In this document: one piece after another, positions 1 to 8,276 of the stretch
How positions within the stretch are numbered: the stretch's first letter is position 1
Layout: each line of letters opens with the position of its first letter
Source: a virus
Length of the DNA stretch: 64,000 nucleotides
IMG/VR virus record: IMGVR_UViG_3300015372_000001
Coordinates: 1-64,000 of that record
Reading direction: 5' to 3' (one strand)
Made by a program: the position numbers and the translations under genes
Notes under the pieces: model-generated
The model's database searches: none
Told to the model about the DNA's origin: nothing
What the model saw: the letters and a program-made list of their open reading frames with translations, nothing else

Positions 1-465
1 AAGGAGATCTTCCAGGGTGTGAACCGGACCAGCCCGACCCTGCGGGAGGTCTTCGACGGTGGTGAAGACTCGATGGATGCCTACCTGGAGACGATCCACC
101 GGACCCGGGCGATCAACGCCGGGATCCCGGACGACGAGCGTGGCTGGAAGGTGGAGCATCACGCGGAGCCGGCCGACCCGCAGACAGCGGACCGGGTGAA
201 GAACCTGGCCTACCTGGCCGAGCAGGCGGTCGGCCACTACGACCAGGGCTCCCAGGAGTACTCCCAGCTGGCGAACCTGGCCACCGACCTGAGGATGAAG
301 GACCTGAAGACGCCGAAGGAGCTGGGGGCCGCAGTCGAGGAGAACAAGCCGGCGGTGGACCTGCTGGCTGCGATGCTGCGGGAGAAGAAGATCCACAACT
401 ACGAGCCGGCCCCGGAACCGAAGCCGAAGCCACTGGGCGGTAGCGGCGGTCCGATCCTGACATGA
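1..465 (+). CDS. Probable portal protein, C-terminal fragment (5' end outside window)
   Basis: The frame is open from the first base, so the gene starts upstream of the window; the GTG at 19 is probably internal. About 154 C-terminal residues are visible: helical, charged, and ending in a Pro/Lys-rich then Gly-rich tail. The stop overlaps the next start by ATGA. The position directly before a MuF-like gene and a prohead protease is where tailed phages carry the portal. I call portal from that position, because the visible residues show no diagnostic motif. The reading frame is certain, the function moderate. Confidence 0.6.
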   Translation, partial: KEIFQGVNRTSPTLREVFDGGEDSMDAYLETIHRTRAINAGIPDDERGWKVEHHAEPADPQTADRVKNLAYLAEQAVGHYDQGSQEYSQLANLATDLRMKDLKTPKELGAAVEENKPAVDLLAAMLREKKIHNYEPAPEPKPKPLGGSGGPILT

Positions 466-2615
466 CCATCACCCCGGCAGTCGAGCTTCGGTTCCATCCG
501 ACCGACCTCGACCATGCCGCGCTGCGCGAGGCGATCCGCCCGCCCGGGACTCCGAGCGAGGCGATCGAGGCAGCCCTGGTGATGGCCCGGCTGTCGGTGA
601 TCACCGCGGCCAAGGCCGAGGTGGCTCAGCTGACCGGGGAGATGAGCGCGGCCAAGCTGATCGGGGCCGCCGACCTGGCCTGGCAGCTCTACGCGCCCAA
701 GTTCGTCCGGACCCTGGGGCCGGTCTTCGCCGCTCAGTACTACGAGACGATGAAGGCCGCCGGGGCCGGGGAGATCCCGATGTCCACGGTCTACGCCCTG
801 GCCGAGCAGCACGCCAGCCGGATCGGCACCTACTACCACGAGAGCAACCGGACCGCGCTGGTCAGCGGGTTCAACACCTTCGTCAACCGGCGGATGACCG
901 AGCGGGTGGCCGCCGACCGGGTGCTGGACGGGTACGGGCTGACATCGCGGGGGATGGCCGGGTACACCTCGCGGGCCCTGGACAAGGCCGCGACCAGCAC
1001 CCCGCTGAAGCTCAAGCAGCGGGCGCTGGACTACATCGGCACCTCGGTCCGCCGGCGGAGCAAGATCTTCGCCACCCAGGAGGAGCACAACATCAGCCAG
1101 CAGGCCGAGCAGATCGCCTGGATGTGGTTGCAGGACAAGGGCAAGCTGACCCCGGCTGCGGAGAAGGTCTGGATCACCGCGCGGGACGAGAAGGTGTGCA
1201 AGATCTGTGGGCCGATGCACAACACCCGGGTGCTGCTGAGCGAGCGGTTCACCCTGCCCAACCAGACCAAGATCTACGTGCCCGGGGTGCACCCGAACTG
1301 CCGGTGCACGGTCCGGCTGCTGGACCACCCGTGGAACGTCGCGGGCACGGTCACCAAGGCCGACTGGGACCCCCAGGAGCACCCGCGCGGGGGCGACCCG
1401 GAGAACGCCGGACGGTTCTCGGCCAAGGCTCGTACCGCTCGACCGAAGCCGGTGGCCGAGGCCGAGGACCTGGCCGAGTTCCAGCAGTTCCTGGACCAGG
1501 CTGCGGCCCAGACCGAGACCCAGCCGCTGGCCCATGATGAGGCGTTGGAGGTGCTGGGTCTGGTGGATGTGCCCAAGGCGGTGCTGGCCCCGTTGGAGGC
1601 CCTGGCACCCAAGCCCACACTGAGCTCGTCGGCCAAGGCCGTGCTGGGGCCGAAGGCGCAGCTGGCATCGTCCCAGCCGCAGCTCGCACCCAAGGCGGTC
1701 CTGGGCGAGGCGAGCCAGGCCAAGGCCAGGCTGGAGCCGAGAGCGAGGGCGAAGATCACTGCCTACGAGCGGCACTGGATGGTGAGCGACACCGAGAAGG
1801 CGTTCCTGGCCTACAGCGAGCAGGCCCGGCGCAAGCTGCAGGTGCCGCAGCCGAACAAGCGGGTCCGGCGCGGGACCAAGTGGGTCACCGACGACATGGG
1901 CAACCCACAGCCGATGTACTACGTCGCCGGGCCGTGGGAGGCCCCCGACCACAACGGGCGGATCGAGCTGCACGACGAGATGGAGTTCACCGGCAACGCC
2001 AAGCGCGCCGCCGACATGGCCGCCCAGGAGTTCGACCAGAACGTCAACGACACCGCCGAGCGGATCAACGACAACGCGGAGAACAAGATCACCCAGAGGT
2101 TCGGGGACGGCCGGAGGTTCGAGGCGACGATCCCGGAGGAGCAGGTCTACGACATCGTGGGCTGGGCCGCCTACCAGGACAAGCCGGAGGACTCGGACTG
2201 GCGGGGAGACCAGACGATCGGGGTGACCTGGAAAGAAGTGGACAAGGACGACATGCCGCTGCCCGACGGCGAGGAGTACGCGGACACGGTGCGGTACTCC
2301 GACATCGCCGAGGAGTGGCACCTGGAGCCGAGCTACTTCAACGTCAGTGTGCTGGTGCTCACCGAGGGCCACTCCTCGACCAAGGGCAAGACCGAGCAGG
2401 TCAACTTCAGGAAGAAGCACGGCTACGACTCCTGGGTCACCACGGGTCCGTACGTCGCGTCCCCGGCCAACCGGGTGTTCGTCGGGAAGTCGCTGCCGAT
2501 CCAGTTCATGGACCTGGTGCCGGAGGACCCGGTGACCATGGAGGAGGACGAGCCGTTCATCGGGTGGCCTGAACCGTCCGACGAGGACCTGTCCGACTAC
2601 GACCGTGGCGACTAG
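462..2615 (+). CDS. MuF-like head morphogenesis protein with a long C-terminal extension
   Basis: 717 residues, ATGA overlap with the upstream gene. The N-terminal ~285 residues are helical and lead into the MuF signature near residues 235-285: a paired-cysteine VCKIC segment, then HPNCRC. MuF proteins are minor head proteins associated with the portal. After it comes HPRGGDPENAGRFS, a motif common in phage head proteins, then an Ala/Lys/Leu linker (about residues 370-430) with repeated KA(V/Q/R)L units. The last ~280 residues are acidic and unrecognised. MuF proteins are often fused to toxin or enzyme domains, so this extension could be an effector; I see no catalytic motif in it. Confidence 0.8.
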   Translation: MTITPAVELRFHPTDLDHAALREAIRPPGTPSEAIEAALVMARLSVITAAKAEVAQLTGEMSAAKLIGAADLAWQLYAPKFVRTLGPVFAAQYYETMKAAGAGEIPMSTVYALAEQHASRIGTYYHESNRTALVSGFNTFVNRRMTERVAADRVLDGYGLTSRGMAGYTSRALDKAATSTPLKLKQRALDYIGTSVRRRSKIFATQEEHNISQQAEQIAWMWLQDKGKLTPAAEKVWITARDEKVCKICGPMHNTRVLLSERFTLPNQTKIYVPGVHPNCRCTVRLLDHPWNVAGTVTKADWDPQEHPRGGDPENAGRFSAKARTARPKPVAEAEDLAEFQQFLDQAAAQTETQPLAHDEALEVLGLVDVPKAVLAPLEALAPKPTLSSSAKAVLGPKAQLASSQPQLAPKAVLGEASQAKARLEPRARAKITAYERHWMVSDTEKAFLAYSEQARRKLQVPQPNKRVRRGTKWVTDDMGNPQPMYYVAGPWEAPDHNGRIELHDEMEFTGNAKRAADMAAQEFDQNVNDTAERINDNAENKITQRFGDGRRFEATIPEEQVYDIVGWAAYQDKPEDSDWRGDQTIGVTWKEVDKDDMPLPDGEEYADTVRYSDIAEEWHLEPSYFNVSVLVLTEGHSSTKGKTEQVNFRKKHGYDSWVTTGPYVASPANRVFVGKSLPIQFMDLVPEDPVTMEEDEPFIGWPEPSDEDLSDYDRGD

Positions 2616-3834
2616 ACCGGATCGGGATCATGAAGGTATGAACGACGCGACGTTCCGTGAGGTGGCCGACCTCCTGTTCGGTGGCGGGGGTGACCAGCTG
2701 CTGACGCAGATCGCGAGCGTCAGCAAGATGAACCCCACCCAGTCCGACGTGGCCGCGGACCGGAAGCAGCGCAAGGTCACCGCCGGGCTGAGCGCGATCG
2801 GTGGGACCGCGGGCGCGGCCGGGCTGGGCTATGCCGGCGCGAAGATGGGGAGCGCCGGGAAGAAGGCCTGGAAGGCCTCCCCGACCGCACGCAAGCTTCC
2901 CCGGCTGGCCGGGGCGATCGGGCACGGGGCGAAGAGCGAGAAGGGTGCTGCTCTGCTGCTCCCGCTCGAGGTGGCCGGGCTGGGCGGCGAGATCATGGCC
3001 ACCAAGATCCTGCACGGGGACACCAAGCACGGAGGGCCACCGAAGAAGAAGCCGGGCGCACTGGTGGCCAAGAACGATGTCAACGACATCGTGGAGCAGG
3101 TCGGCCCGATCCCGACCAAGCGCAGTGTGACCCGGGCGGTGGTGGCCAACCCCAAGCTGCAGGCCAAGGGGATCGAGACCACCAAGAAGGCGGGCGGGAT
3201 GCTGAAGAAGCTCCCGGACAAGGTGGCCACCGCCCAGGTGAAGAAGAACGTCACCTACGCCGATGTCTACAACGAGACTGCCTACCGCGCCAAGAACGGT
3301 GGTCCGCTCGCGCGGAGGAAGGCCCAGGGTCATCTGAAGCAGATGGCGGCCTACCAGCACAACAGCCAGGTGGCCGCGATGCCCACCAAGTCCAACCCGT
3401 ACCCGCAGCCGGTCAAGAAGGATCGAGTCGAGGTGACCTGGGCCGGAGAGTTCGCCAAGGCCGACTCGGAGAAGCAGCAGATCTTCGGCTGGGCCTCGGT
3501 GATCGAGATCGACGGCGAGCCGGTGCTGGACCTGCAGGGCGATGTCATCTCCGCCGACGAGATGGAGAAGGCCGGCTACTCCTACGTGATGAAGTCCCGC
3601 AAGGGCGGGGACATGCACCTGCGCGACAACTGGGAGCCGATCCAGAAGAGCGACATGATCGAGAGCTTCATCGTCACCGACGAGAAGCGGGAGGCGATGG
3701 GTCTGCCGGACTCGGTGCCGACCGGCTGGTGGGTGGGCTTCCAGGTCCAGGACCCCCAGGTCTGGAGCGACATCAAGACCGGGAAGCGGACCGGCTTCTC
3801 CATCCACGGGACTGGGAAGAGGACTCCGGCATGA
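2605..3834 (+). CDS. XkdF-like prohead serine protease with N-terminal extension
   Basis: About 409 residues. The C-terminal ~135 match the XkdF-type (Peptidase_S78_2) phage protease: IFGWASVIE, a DLQGDVIS segment, the KGGDMHLR segment, PTGWWVGFQV and GFSIHGTGKR. Such proteases mature the scaffold and capsid inside the prohead. The N-terminal ~270 residues are basic and carry two Gly/Ala-rich hydrophobic stretches, unusual for the family, so this may be a fusion of an internal head protein to the protease. The start is uncertain: GTG 2605 overlaps the MuF gene by 11 bases, while ATG 2638 gives a product 11 residues shorter and begins after it. Neither has a well spaced ribosome site. Confidence 0.82.
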   Translation: MATRPDRDHEGMNDATFREVADLLFGGGGDQLLTQIASVSKMNPTQSDVAADRKQRKVTAGLSAIGGTAGAAGLGYAGAKMGSAGKKAWKASPTARKLPRLAGAIGHGAKSEKGAALLLPLEVAGLGGEIMATKILHGDTKHGGPPKKKPGALVAKNDVNDIVEQVGPIPTKRSVTRAVVANPKLQAKGIETTKKAGGMLKKLPDKVATAQVKKNVTYADVYNETAYRAKNGGPLARRKAQGHLKQMAAYQHNSQVAAMPTKSNPYPQPVKKDRVEVTWAGEFAKADSEKQQIFGWASVIEIDGEPVLDLQGDVISADEMEKAGYSYVMKSRKGGDMHLRDNWEPIQKSDMIESFIVTDEKREAMGLPDSVPTGWWVGFQVQDPQVWSDIKTGKRTGFSIHGTGKRTPA

Positions 3835-4511
3835 CCACCAAGAAGCAGAACAAGGGCACCGGGGACCTGGTGCTCGGTGGTGCGGCGACCGCCTACGGCG
3901 CGGCCAACGCGCCGGTGCTGCGTGCCGGTAGCAAAGACATGTCCCGGATGATCAACACCTCCCAGAAGCAGCAGGCCACCCGCTACCAGGCCGAGCTGCA
4001 CGGGGCGATGCAGCGCGGGAGGGTCAAGACCAACAGCCCGGTGCACGTACTGCGGACTCCCTCCGGCCGGCACATCAACGCCGGTGGCACCCACCGGCAG
4101 ATCGCCCGGCAGGCGATGGGCAAGCCGAGTGAGTACAAGATCAAGGACATCTCCCACGAGGTCCATGTCTCACCCGCCCAGATGGTGCGGGGGAGGCTGC
4201 GAGTCGCTGCAGCGCAGCGGGGCTCCAAGCGGGTGCAGGCGGGCAAGACCGTCAAGCCGGTCAGCGGTACCGCGCGCTCGGCGAACCGAGTCAAGATGGC
4301 CATGGACGATGTCGCCGACGAGCACATCTGGTCGCACCCTTCGGCCATCAGCGGGCCGGTCAAGACCGCGCGCAAGGCGGGCCTGAAGAGTGCCGGCCTG
4401 GTCATCGGCGCTGGTGGCCTGTCCACAGCGGTCGGGCTCCATCGGCGCAGCGAGTGGAAGAAGAAGCAACCGGTCCGCAAGTCCGCCTTCGGCATCGACC
4501 ACGGGTACTGA
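3831..4511 (+). CDS. Basic Gly/Ala-rich head-region protein with C-terminal SAFGIDHG tag
   Basis: 226 residues, started at the ATG that overlaps the protease stop (ATGA); the open frame extends further upstream but only inside the protease gene. The protein is strongly basic, with hydrophobic Gly/Ala stretches near the N-terminus and again near residues 185-205. It ends RKSAFGIDHGY, one of six copies of a motif shared with other small proteins of this cluster. It sits between the prohead protease and the scaffold, which suggests an internal virion protein, but I recognise no family. Confidence 0.72.
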   Translation: MTTKKQNKGTGDLVLGGAATAYGAANAPVLRAGSKDMSRMINTSQKQQATRYQAELHGAMQRGRVKTNSPVHVLRTPSGRHINAGGTHRQIARQAMGKPSEYKIKDISHEVHVSPAQMVRGRLRVAAAQRGSKRVQAGKTVKPVSGTARSANRVKMAMDDVADEHIWSHPSAISGPVKTARKAGLKSAGLVIGAGGLSTAVGLHRRSEWKKKQPVRKSAFGIDHGY

Positions 4512-4512
4512 C

Positions 4513-5289
4513 ATGACACGCACCATGAGCGACACCGAGATCCGGCACCGGAAGAAGATCCAGGGTCATCTCAGCCAGACCACCGGGGTGCTGGGTCTGT
4601 CCTCGCTGGGGGCCTTCGCCGCGTCCAAGGCACCCGGGGCCAAGGTCCTGGCCAAGACCCCACGCCTGGCCCGGGCGGCATCGAAGATCAACCCGAAGAA
4701 GGCCGAGGGCGCAGCCCTGGGGCTGTCCACCGCCGGTGCCGGGATCGGTGGGGCCGGGTCGTTCAACTTCGCCGCCTACACCGGCGCGGAGTCCAAGAAG
4801 AGGAAGCCAGCGATGCCGGTGACCAAACGTGGAACGACAACGGGACTGACCGGCGACGTGGGCGTTTACGGCGAGATCGGCAAGAAGTGGGAGCCGAGCT
4901 CCTCGAAGTACGACTCGGAGAAGTCGCGGATGAAGCGGGCCCAGGCCTACGAGGACGTGGGCGGCCCGGCGACCGGAGTGCTGGCTGCCGGGGCCGGGGT
5001 CAAGGGGGTCCAGGCGGGCAAGCTGCTGCGGACCAACCGGAAGATCAAGGTCAGCGCGCGGAACCTGCCGAACGTGAGGCGGGCGATGGCCGGCCGTCGG
5101 GAGGCTGCGGTCGGCCACGGCAAGGCAGGGCTCGCCCTGGGTGGTGCGGCAGCGGCCACCGGAGCGGCCACGCTGGCTGTGCGGAACCGGAACCGGTCTC
5201 GATCGTGGGCCCCGTACGCCAAGCGATCGGCCTTCGGTGTGGACCACGGAGGGGTAGTGAGTGGACAGCATCGTGAGACTGAGAACTAG
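4513..5289 (+). CDS. Basic Gly/Ala-rich head-region protein with SAFGVDHGG motif near C-terminus
   Basis: 258 residues; ATG 4513 lies one base after the previous stop, and ATG 4525 is an alternative start. It resembles its upstream neighbour in make-up: a basic chain interrupted by at least four Gly/Ala-rich stretches, for example around GVLGLSSLGAFAA and LALGGAAAATGAATLAV. These look able to insert into or cross a membrane. RSAFGVDHGG lies about 20 residues from the end. A companion internal or ejected head protein is a reasonable inference; no family was recognised. Confidence 0.72.
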   Translation: MTRTMSDTEIRHRKKIQGHLSQTTGVLGLSSLGAFAASKAPGAKVLAKTPRLARAASKINPKKAEGAALGLSTAGAGIGGAGSFNFAAYTGAESKKRKPAMPVTKRGTTTGLTGDVGVYGEIGKKWEPSSSKYDSEKSRMKRAQAYEDVGGPATGVLAAGAGVKGVQAGKLLRTNRKIKVSARNLPNVRRAMAGRREAAVGHGKAGLALGGAAAATGAATLAVRNRNRSRSWAPYAKRSAFGVDHGGVVSGQHRETEN

Positions 5290-5300
5290 AGGTAGATGAG

Positions 5301-6119
5301 ATGCCACGCAAGAACAACCTGACCGACATGGAGATCGATGAGATCTCCACGGTGGACAAGACCGCCAACCAGTTCTCGCGGTTCGTCATCGCGAAGAGGG
5401 CTCCCGAGGAGGATCAGATGCCCCAGATCTACGACCAGGAGGGAACCCCCCTCGACATGGACCAGCTCGAGTTCGGTGATGTCGTCTACGACGACGACGG
5501 CACCGCCTACGAGTACGTCGAGGACACCGGCGAGGAAGAGGTCGAGGACGAGCACAAGGAAGAGCGCAAGGAGGAGCTGGTGGAGACCGGCAAGTCGGCG
5601 TTCTTCAAGCCGCAGACCCAGCAGGCCGGCAGCTTCAGCCAGCAGGTGATGGAGGAGCTGTCCAAGGCGTTCAGCGACGACGACCGTGATGCGGTCATCG
5701 CCAAGGCTCTGGGCCGGGTCGAGGAGCTGGAGAAGGCCCAGCTCGCAGCCCAGACGATCGCCAAGTCCGAGCGCGACCTCCGGCTCACCCGGGAGTACAT
5801 CTCCAAGGCGGCCGACTACAACCTGCCGATCGCTCCCGACGAGCTCGGCCCGGTGCTCTACCGGATGGCCGAGACGATGAGCTACGACGACTGCGCGGTG
5901 ATCGCGAAGTGCCTGGAGACCGCCGGCCAGATCATCTTCGAGGAGGTCGGCTACCAGGGCGGTGGCGACAACGCCGACATCTACAGCCAGGTCGAGGCAC
6001 ACGCCTACGACACGTTCGGCAAGGCCGAGGACTACAACCCGGCCACGGCCGTGAACAAGGTGTTCGACGCCAATCCTGCGGCGTACGACGAGTACCTGCT
6101 CGCACAGCGGAATCGATAG
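5301..6119 (+). CDS. Probable scaffolding / capsid assembly protein
   Basis: 272 residues. It begins with a segment resembling other phage head proteins (EIDEISTVDKTANQFSRFVI). A very acidic region follows at about residues 60-95, then long charged helices (about 110-180) ending in a folded C-terminal part. An acidic, helical protein just before the decoration and major capsid genes fits a scaffold. The short GKSAFFKP segment near residue 95 is not the SAFGVDH tag. A minor head protein is the main alternative. Confidence 0.6.
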   Translation: MPRKNNLTDMEIDEISTVDKTANQFSRFVIAKRAPEEDQMPQIYDQEGTPLDMDQLEFGDVVYDDDGTAYEYVEDTGEEEVEDEHKEERKEELVETGKSAFFKPQTQQAGSFSQQVMEELSKAFSDDDRDAVIAKALGRVEELEKAQLAAQTIAKSERDLRLTREYISKAADYNLPIAPDELGPVLYRMAETMSYDDCAVIAKCLETAGQIIFEEVGYQGGGDNADIYSQVEAHAYDTFGKAEDYNPATAVNKVFDANPAAYDEYLLAQRNR

Positions 6120-6131
6120 GAGGGAAGCTCG

Positions 6132-6536
6132 ATGGCCTACGAAGAGAGCCTACGGTCGATCACGCTGAACGCGGACTCGTCCCTGGGCATCTACACGGGG
6201 GTGCCGGGCCAGCCGGGCTCCCCGGATCCTCACGGAGGGAAGCAGTACCACTTCGTGGTGATCACCGGGGTCCACCAGGTTGGTCTGGCGGACGCGGACG
6301 ACACCGCCGTGGTCGGCGTCATGCAGAACAAGCCGCAGGGTGCCGGGCAGGCCGCGACCGTGGCCATCGCCGGTGTCTCGAAGGTGGTCAGCGATGTCGC
6401 GATCACCGCGGGCGACGCGATCAAGGTCAGCGCCGACGGCCAAGCGGCCAAGACCGGTTCCGGCCCCACGGTCGGACACGCCCTGTCCACTACTGCCAAC
6501 GCTGGGGAACTCGTTGACGTTCTCCTGACGCTCTGA
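6132..6536 (+). CDS. Head decoration protein (DUF2190-like)
   Basis: 134 residues, with a strong ribosome site (AGGAGGGA) before ATG 6132. The small beta-rich sequence, with VVGVMQNKPQGAGQAATVAI followed by GDAIKVSADGQA, matches the DUF2190-type capsid decoration proteins that cement the outer surface of heads. These are usually encoded directly before the major capsid protein, as here. Only 13 bases separate the two genes. Confidence 0.78.
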   Translation: MAYEESLRSITLNADSSLGIYTGVPGQPGSPDPHGGKQYHFVVITGVHQVGLADADDTAVVGVMQNKPQGAGQAATVAIAGVSKVVSDVAITAGDAIKVSADGQAAKTGSGPTVGHALSTTANAGELVDVLLTL

Positions 6537-6549
6537 GAGGAGTTGAGTC

Positions 6550-7548
6550 ATGCCGAACCCCACCCAGAGCGATCTCCACGTCAACGTGCCGTTGACCAAC
6601 GTGTCCGTCGCCTACATGCAGGACAAGGCGACGTTCATCGCGGACAAGGTGTTCCCGCGAGTGCCTGTCCAGAAGCAGTCGGACATGTACTGGAAGTACT
6701 CCAAGTCCGACTGGCGTCGGACCGACGCGCAGAAGCGTGCGCCGGGCACCGAGTCGGCCGGAGTCGGCTGGAAGCTCGACACCGGGCAGTACTTCTGCGA
6801 GGTCTGGGCTGTCCACAAGGACATCGATGACCAGGTGCGCGCCAACGCCGACAGCAACTGGCGGCTGGACTCCGACGCCACCCAGTTCGTCACCAACCAG
6901 CTCCTGCTCCGTCGGGACCTGGACTGGAACGACCACTTCTTCAAGACGGGCCTGTGGGGCACCGACCTGACCGGAGTGGCAGCGACCCCATCGGCCGGCC
7001 AGTTCCTGCAGTGGGACAACGCCGCGTCCGACCCGATCGTGCAGTTCGCCAACCTGCAGACCAACTTCGTGCTGCAGTCCGGCCGGAAGGCCAACACCCT
7101 GGTCCTCGGGGCGAACACGATCATCGCCCTGAAGAACCACCCGGACATCATCGACCGGATCAAGTACACGCAGAAGGGCGTGGTCACCACCGACCTGCTG
7201 GCCAGCCTGTTCGACGTGGAGAAGATCCTCGTGTCGTACGCCACCGTCACCGACGTGGCCGAGCTGAACGACGCCAGGGCGCAGGACGCCGCGGCGACGT
7301 ACAAGTTCATGTCCGGGGCCAAGAACGCTCTGCTGTGCTACACCCCGAGCGCTCCCAGCCTGATGACGCCCGCCGCGGGCTACACCTTCACCTGGAACGG
7401 GTACCTGGCTGGCAACAGCTTCGGTGTCCGGATGAAGAACTTCCGGATGGAGTGGATCGAGGCGGACCGGATCGAGGGCGAGATGACCTACGACCAGAGG
7501 ATCATCGCCAGGGACATGGGGATCTTCCTGTCCGGCGCGGTCGCCTGA
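6550..7548 (+). CDS. Major capsid protein
   Basis: 332 residues, preceded by the strong ribosome site GAGAGGAG. Its size, position and sequence fit a phage major capsid protein of HK97-like fold: an N-terminal region with FIADKVFPRVPV, a middle KANTLVLGANTI segment, then YKFMSGAKNALLCY and a C-terminal FRMEWIEADRIEGEMTYD segment typical of the P-domain and E-loop region of this class. No separate delta domain is obvious; the upstream scaffold-like gene could supply that role. A stable hairpin follows the stop. Confidence 0.88.
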   Translation: MPNPTQSDLHVNVPLTNVSVAYMQDKATFIADKVFPRVPVQKQSDMYWKYSKSDWRRTDAQKRAPGTESAGVGWKLDTGQYFCEVWAVHKDIDDQVRANADSNWRLDSDATQFVTNQLLLRRDLDWNDHFFKTGLWGTDLTGVAATPSAGQFLQWDNAASDPIVQFANLQTNFVLQSGRKANTLVLGANTIIALKNHPDIIDRIKYTQKGVVTTDLLASLFDVEKILVSYATVTDVAELNDARAQDAAATYKFMSGAKNALLCYTPSAPSLMTPAAGYTFTWNGYLAGNSFGVRMKNFRMEWIEADRIEGEMTYDQRIIARDMGIFLSGAVA

Positions 7549-7562
7549 TCGAGAACTACCCT

Positions 7563-7598
7563 GAGATGGGCTGTGGGTTCCGGCCCGCGGCCCATCTC
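7563..7598 (+). terminator. Hairpin after the major capsid gene
   Basis: A perfect 9-bp stem (7563-7571 with 7590-7598) lies 15 bases after the capsid stop and just before the ribosome site of the next gene. It has no T-run, so it is more likely a partial terminator or an mRNA-stabilising hairpin that keeps capsid mRNA abundant. Confidence 0.55.
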
Positions 7599-7614
7599 TG
7601 TGTGAGGAGCACTG

Positions 7615-8064
7615 ATGCCGAGCCAGCTGATCGACAACCAGGGGATCTCGTTCGTCTGCGCCAAGAGCTTCAAGTGGCGCGACACCGAGTACGAGATGGG
7701 CGACGACTTCCCGGCCGAGGAAGCCAACAACGTCGAGACCATGGTCCGCTCGCGGTTCCTGATCCCGGTGGTGGACGACATCAACGACAAGCCCCGGCAC
7801 TGGCATCGCGAGGTCCAGGTGAAGGACGACGCGCTGGCCAGGCTCCGCCAGGAGGTCGTCCAGATCGTGATGCCCGAGCAGACCCCGGAGACGACCGCGG
7901 AGACGACCGCGGAGACGACCGAGGCCGACGCGGGCTTCGACCCCGGTGAGCACACGGTCACCGAGGTGCTGGACTACATGGAGGACTACCCGGACCAGGC
8001 CGAGACGGTCAGGGCGCGCGAGGCGGCCGGGAAGAACCGCAAGGGGATCGTGGAGGGGTACTGA
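7615..8064 (+). CDS. Head-region protein with C-terminal GKNRKGI motif
   Basis: 149 residues after a GAGGAG ribosome site. The N-terminal half is a small beta-rich domain. A low-complexity linker follows, encoded by a 12-base repeat (ETTA ETTA ETTE). The C-terminal helix has the pattern VLDYMEDYPDQAETVRAREAAGKNRKGI, which recurs at the ends of actinophage head-tail connector proteins. Probably a virion connector or minor head protein. Its stop overlaps the next start (TGATG). Confidence 0.6.
   Translation: MPSQLIDNQGISFVCAKSFKWRDTEYEMGDDFPAEEANNVETMVRSRFLIPVVDDINDKPRHWHREVQVKDDALARLRQEVVQIVMPEQTPETTAETTAETTEADAGFDPGEHTVTEVLDYMEDYPDQAETVRAREAAGKNRKGIVEGY
7888..7923 (+). repeat. 12-bp in-frame tandem repeat, three copies
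   Basis: GAGACGACCGCG occurs twice in direct succession, followed by a third copy with one change. It encodes an ETT(A/E) linker in the preceding gene. The copy number probably varies among relatives. Confidence 0.85.
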
Positions 8065-8273
8065 TGATTAGCGCGTTCGGAGTGGAGCATGGTGAAGTCG
8101 CCAAGGCGTTCAACCCCGCCAAGGCACTGAAGGGGCTGAAGTCCGGCGGTGGCGCACACCGGGCGGCGGGCAAGACTCACCTCCCGGGAAGCACCCGGGC
8201 CCCGCGCGGCAAGTTCGTCTCCCGAGGCACGTTCTTTGGCAGCCCCGAGCGCGGCGGGGCACGGCGGAGGTAG
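8064..8273 (+). CDS. Small basic protein beginning MISAFGVEHG
   Basis: 69 residues, TGATG overlap with the upstream gene. It opens with the shared motif SAFGVEHGEV, followed by a very basic chain. A segment near residues 45-60 (APRGKFVSRGTF) resembles the P-R-x-G-(R/K)-(F/W) pattern also seen in the MuF-like protein. No enzyme motif. The size, charge and tag suggest a packaged virion protein; this is inference. Confidence 0.7.
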   Translation: MISAFGVEHGEVAKAFNPAKALKGLKSGGGAHRAAGKTHLPGSTRAPRGKFVSRGTFFGSPERGGARRR

Positions 8274-8276
8274 GAC

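Noticed and set aside
399-2420. 673-residue minus-strand open frame
   Set aside because: Mirror of the MuF gene in a GC-rich genome: low-complexity Leu/Gly/Arg/Val composition and no ribosome site; the plus strand has clear domains.
5581-5600. GKSAFFKP in the scaffold-like protein as a seventh SAFG tag
   Set aside because: Only SAF matches; the G-(V/I)-(D/E)-H core is absent.
7888-7923. Tandem repeat considered as CRISPR-like array
   Set aside because: Only three contiguous 12-base units with no spacers, inside a coding region; no CRISPR array was seen in the window.
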